From Solimonas sp966252075 (lineage in GTDB: Bacteria > Pseudomonadota > Gammaproteobacteria > Nevskiales > Nevskiaceae), in NCBI GenBank assembly GCA_966252075.1, contig CBINNP010000201.1, positions 1 to 6,823 of the forward strand: 6,823 bases of DNA, given 5' to 3'. The notes below the pieces were generated by a model, which was given only the letters and a program-made list of their open reading frames with translations, made no database searches and was not told where the DNA came from. Below, piece by piece: positions 5,597 to 6,823 of the stretch. The first letter of the stretch is position 1; every line of letters starts with the position of its first letter. The position numbers and the translations under genes are program-made.

Positions 5597-5603
5597 CCTC
5601 CTT
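5597..5603 (-). promoter_or_regulatory. Strong ribosome binding site of the secreted repeat protein
   Basis: AAGGAGG on the minus strand, 5 bases before the ATG at 5591. The near-perfect match suggests high translation and settles the start. Confidence 0.8.
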
Positions 5604-5786
5604 ATCTTGATTACTGGGACCGAGATCGGAACTTTTCCTCCGATATGCTGCAGTTTGACTGCGCTTCCCTGAACACTTGCGGACCGCCACGACGGCTCGA
5701 TTTGCAATTCACGGACCGCAACTGAACGCCTCCGCAGGAGGACGGCGGCGGCTCGCGGCGGCACGGCGAAGCCTGTCCAAGCCCAA
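5604..5786. other. Divergent intergenic region between the secreted protein and dksA
   Basis: No gene is supported here. Short inverted repeats are visible: atcgga/tccgat (5625-5630/5639-5644), gcagt/actgc (5650-5662) and cctcc/ggagg (5729-5741). I see no convincing -35/-10 pair for the minus-strand gene, whose promoter must lie in this stretch. Confidence 0.5.
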
Positions 5787-5815
5787 TTGACCGTGTCTTG
5801 TGCACGGTGTATAAC
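5787..5815 (+). promoter_or_regulatory. Sigma70-like promoter of dksA with GC-rich discriminator
   Basis: TTGACC (-35, 5787-5792) and TATAAC (-10, 5810-5815) are separated by exactly 17 bases, each one base from consensus. The bases after the -10 are GCCCC, a GC-rich discriminator of the type found at promoters inhibited by ppGpp/DksA. Transcription would start near 5822, giving a leader of about 43 bases. Confidence 0.72.
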
Positions 5816-5864
5816 GCCCCACTTTGCATTGATCGTGTTTCGTGCTTGTTCCGGATATGGAACG

Positions 5865-6584
5865 ATGAAAGCTAAGAAAACTTCGGCAAAAATCGATAAG
5901 CAATCGCAATCGGCGCTGAAGAAGAAATCAGCGACCAAGGCGCCTGTCGCCGCACGCACCACGCCCGCCAAGAAGGCGGCCAAGCCCGCAGCGGATTCTC
6001 GCAACAAAACCGCCGCTGCCCCGGTCAAAAGAACCAAATCCGTCGTTGAAAAAGTAAACGTGCAAGAAAAATCCCAGCCGGCCACCAAACCGGGCAGTGC
6101 CAAGAACAGCTCCAAAGGTCCGGCCACCAAGGCCGTGCGCACCCCTTCCAAGGGGGCGGTGCGCGCCGCAGGCGCGCCGCTGACCGAAGACGACATCCGC
6201 GAGATGTCCGAAGACGATTACATGAACGAGGTGCAGCTGGATTTTTTCCGGACGCGCCTGTTGCAGATGCGCGAGGAAGTGCTGCAGCGTGAAATGGACG
6301 TCAAGGAGCGCCTGCACGAGCGCGAGGTGTTCGCCGACCCGGCCGACCGCGCGACCGCCGAGGAAGAGCACTGGCTCGACCTGCGCCTGCGCGAACGCGA
6401 GTCACTGCTGCTCAAGAAGATCGACGACGCGCTGCGTCGCATCGAGGGCAAGGAATACGGCTACTGCGAGAAGACCGGCGACCCGATCGGCATTCCGCGC
6501 CTGCTCGCCCGCCCCACTGCCACCGTCTGCGTCGACGTCAAGGGCCAGGACGAGCGCGTCGAGGCGCAGTTCCGCGACCGCTGA
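5865..6584 (+). CDS. dksA: RNA polymerase-binding transcription factor DksA with long basic N-terminal tail
   Basis: 239 aa from the ATG at 5865; an upstream in-frame TTG at 5787 is the promoter -35 and is rejected. The ribosome binding site is weak (GGA only). DksA enters the secondary channel of RNA polymerase and, with ppGpp, represses rRNA/tRNA promoters and activates others. Residues about 118-239 match the family: YMNEVQLDFFRTRL, then a coiled coil whose tip has DPADRA with Asp158, Asp161 and Ala163 in the places of the functional E. coli D71, D74 and A76. The globular end has GYCEKTGDPIGIPRLLARPT. The zinc-finger positions read C201-x2-T204-x17-C222-x2-V225, so two of four cysteines are gone, as in Pseudomonas DksA2-type proteins that work without zinc. 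Residues 1-105 are an added Lys/Ala/Pro/Ser-rich tail (PAKKAAKPAA), histone-H1-like in composition; E. coli DksA is 151 aa. The gene stands alone between its promoter and a strong terminator. Confidence 0.96.
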   Translation: MKAKKTSAKIDKQSQSALKKKSATKAPVAARTTPAKKAAKPAADSRNKTAAAPVKRTKSVVEKVNVQEKSQPATKPGSAKNSSKGPATKAVRTPSKGAVRAAGAPLTEDDIREMSEDDYMNEVQLDFFRTRLLQMREEVLQREMDVKERLHEREVFADPADRATAEEEHWLDLRLRERESLLLKKIDDALRRIEGKEYGYCEKTGDPIGIPRLLARPTATVCVDVKGQDERVEAQFRDR

Positions 6585-6606
6585 GTCGCGCGCGGCGATG
6601 CCCAGC

Positions 6607-6634
6607 AAAAAACCCGCGCATGCGCGGGTTTTTT
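6607..6634. terminator. Palindromic bidirectional terminator between dksA and the tRNA genes
   Basis: A perfect palindrome centred at 6620/6621: six A, then cccgcgcatgcgcggg, then a T-run continuing to 6635. It can fold on either strand with a following U-run. It would end the dksA transcript (22 bases after its stop) and the convergent tRNA transcript (23 bases after the CCA of tRNA-Leu). Confidence 0.9.
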
Positions 6635-6657
6635 TGTTTTCAGCTCCGACAACTCCG

Positions 6658-6744
6658 TGGTGCCCGTGGCCGGACTCGAACCGGCACGACTGCGAAGTCG
6701 AGGGATTTTAAGTCCCTTGCGTCTACCGATTTCGCCACACGGGC
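6658..6744 (-). tRNA. leuZ: tRNA-Leu (UAA)
   Basis: 87 bases including an encoded CCA. On the minus strand the acceptor stem is GCCCGTG/CACGGGC with discriminator A. The anticodon loop CTTAAAA sits on the stem AGGGA/TCCCT and gives anticodon UAA, reading UUA (and UUG by wobble). A long variable arm (cgact/agtcg stem) is present, as expected of a class II leucine tRNA, and the T-loop is TTCGAGT. It lies 10 bases downstream of tRNA-Cys, in the same order as E. coli cysT-leuZ, so the two are probably cut from one precursor. Confidence 0.96.
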
Positions 6745-6754
6745 TTGCAGGAGA

Positions 6755-6823
6755 TGGAGGCTAGGGTCGGAATTGAACCGGCGTACGCGGATTTGCAGTC
6801 CGCTGCATGACCACTCTGCCACC
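6755..6823 (-). tRNA. cysT: tRNA-Cys (GCA), 5' end cut by window
   Basis: 69 bases are present and about 5 bases of the acceptor 5' strand lie beyond the window. The anticodon loop CTGCAAA on stem GCGGA/TCCGC gives GCA. The 3' end is CCTAGCC, discriminator T, then an encoded CCA; U73 is a hallmark of cysteine tRNAs. The T-arm reads GCCGG-TTCAATT-CCGAC, leaving one C-A mismatch in the T-stem. By analogy with glyW-cysT-leuZ, a tRNA-Gly gene is predicted just past the window end. Confidence 0.93.

Noticed and set aside
5787..5864. 26-residue N-terminal extension of DksA from the TTG at 5787
   Set aside because: The TTG is the -35 hexamer of a well-spaced promoter whose -10 lies inside the extension. 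The MKAKK start at 5865 fits the basic tail.

Overview
The window is high-GC bacterial chromosomal DNA, most likely from a gammaproteobacterium near the Xanthomonadales/Nevskiales. That placement is an inference. It rests on the base composition, a DksA with a long Lys/Ala-rich N-terminal tail, and a tRNA-Cys(GCA)-tRNA-Leu(UAA) pair in the order of the E. coli glyW-cysT-leuZ operon. No transposase, phage gene, integration site or CRISPR array is visible.

Left part (1-3407), signalling genes. The window opens inside a hybrid sensor histidine kinase on the + strand (ATP-binding domain plus C-terminal receiver, ending at 1020). Four bases further on, convergent, lies a two-gene minus-strand unit. 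It encodes an NtrC-family sigma54 activator (1989-3407) followed by a histidine-kinase-like protein (1025-1954). The latter keeps the HELRNP phospho-acceptor box but has lost the ATP-binding residues, so it looks more like a phosphotransferase or pseudokinase than an autokinase.

Middle part (3408-5198), a probable target operon. Divergent from the activator gene is a four-gene + strand run: a DUF1328/YtjA-type small membrane protein, a 151-aa protein with one C-terminal membrane segment, a 64-aa small protein and a 173-aa soluble protein. The last three are unrecognised. The 246-bp divergent region holds two overlapping 17-bp dyads built on CCGG cores, a sigma70-like promoter, and a good sigma54 -24/-12 element facing the operon. 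The dyads sit about 130-140 bp upstream of the predicted sigma54 start, the usual place for an activator site. A working model is: hybrid kinase or another kinase -> degenerate HELRNP protein -> sigma54 activator -> envelope/stress operon. The promoter architecture is visible in the sequence; the phosphorelay order is inferred.

Right part (5168-6823), housekeeping genes and one envelope gene. A bidirectional hairpin terminator separates the operon from a convergent minus-strand gene for a secreted, highly charged protein with an 11-residue repeat. Then come dksA with its own sigma70-like promoter and GC-rich discriminator, a palindromic terminator shared with the convergent tRNA transcript, tRNA-Leu(UAA), and tRNA-Cys(GCA) cut by the window end. 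The DksA retains only two of the four zinc-finger cysteines.
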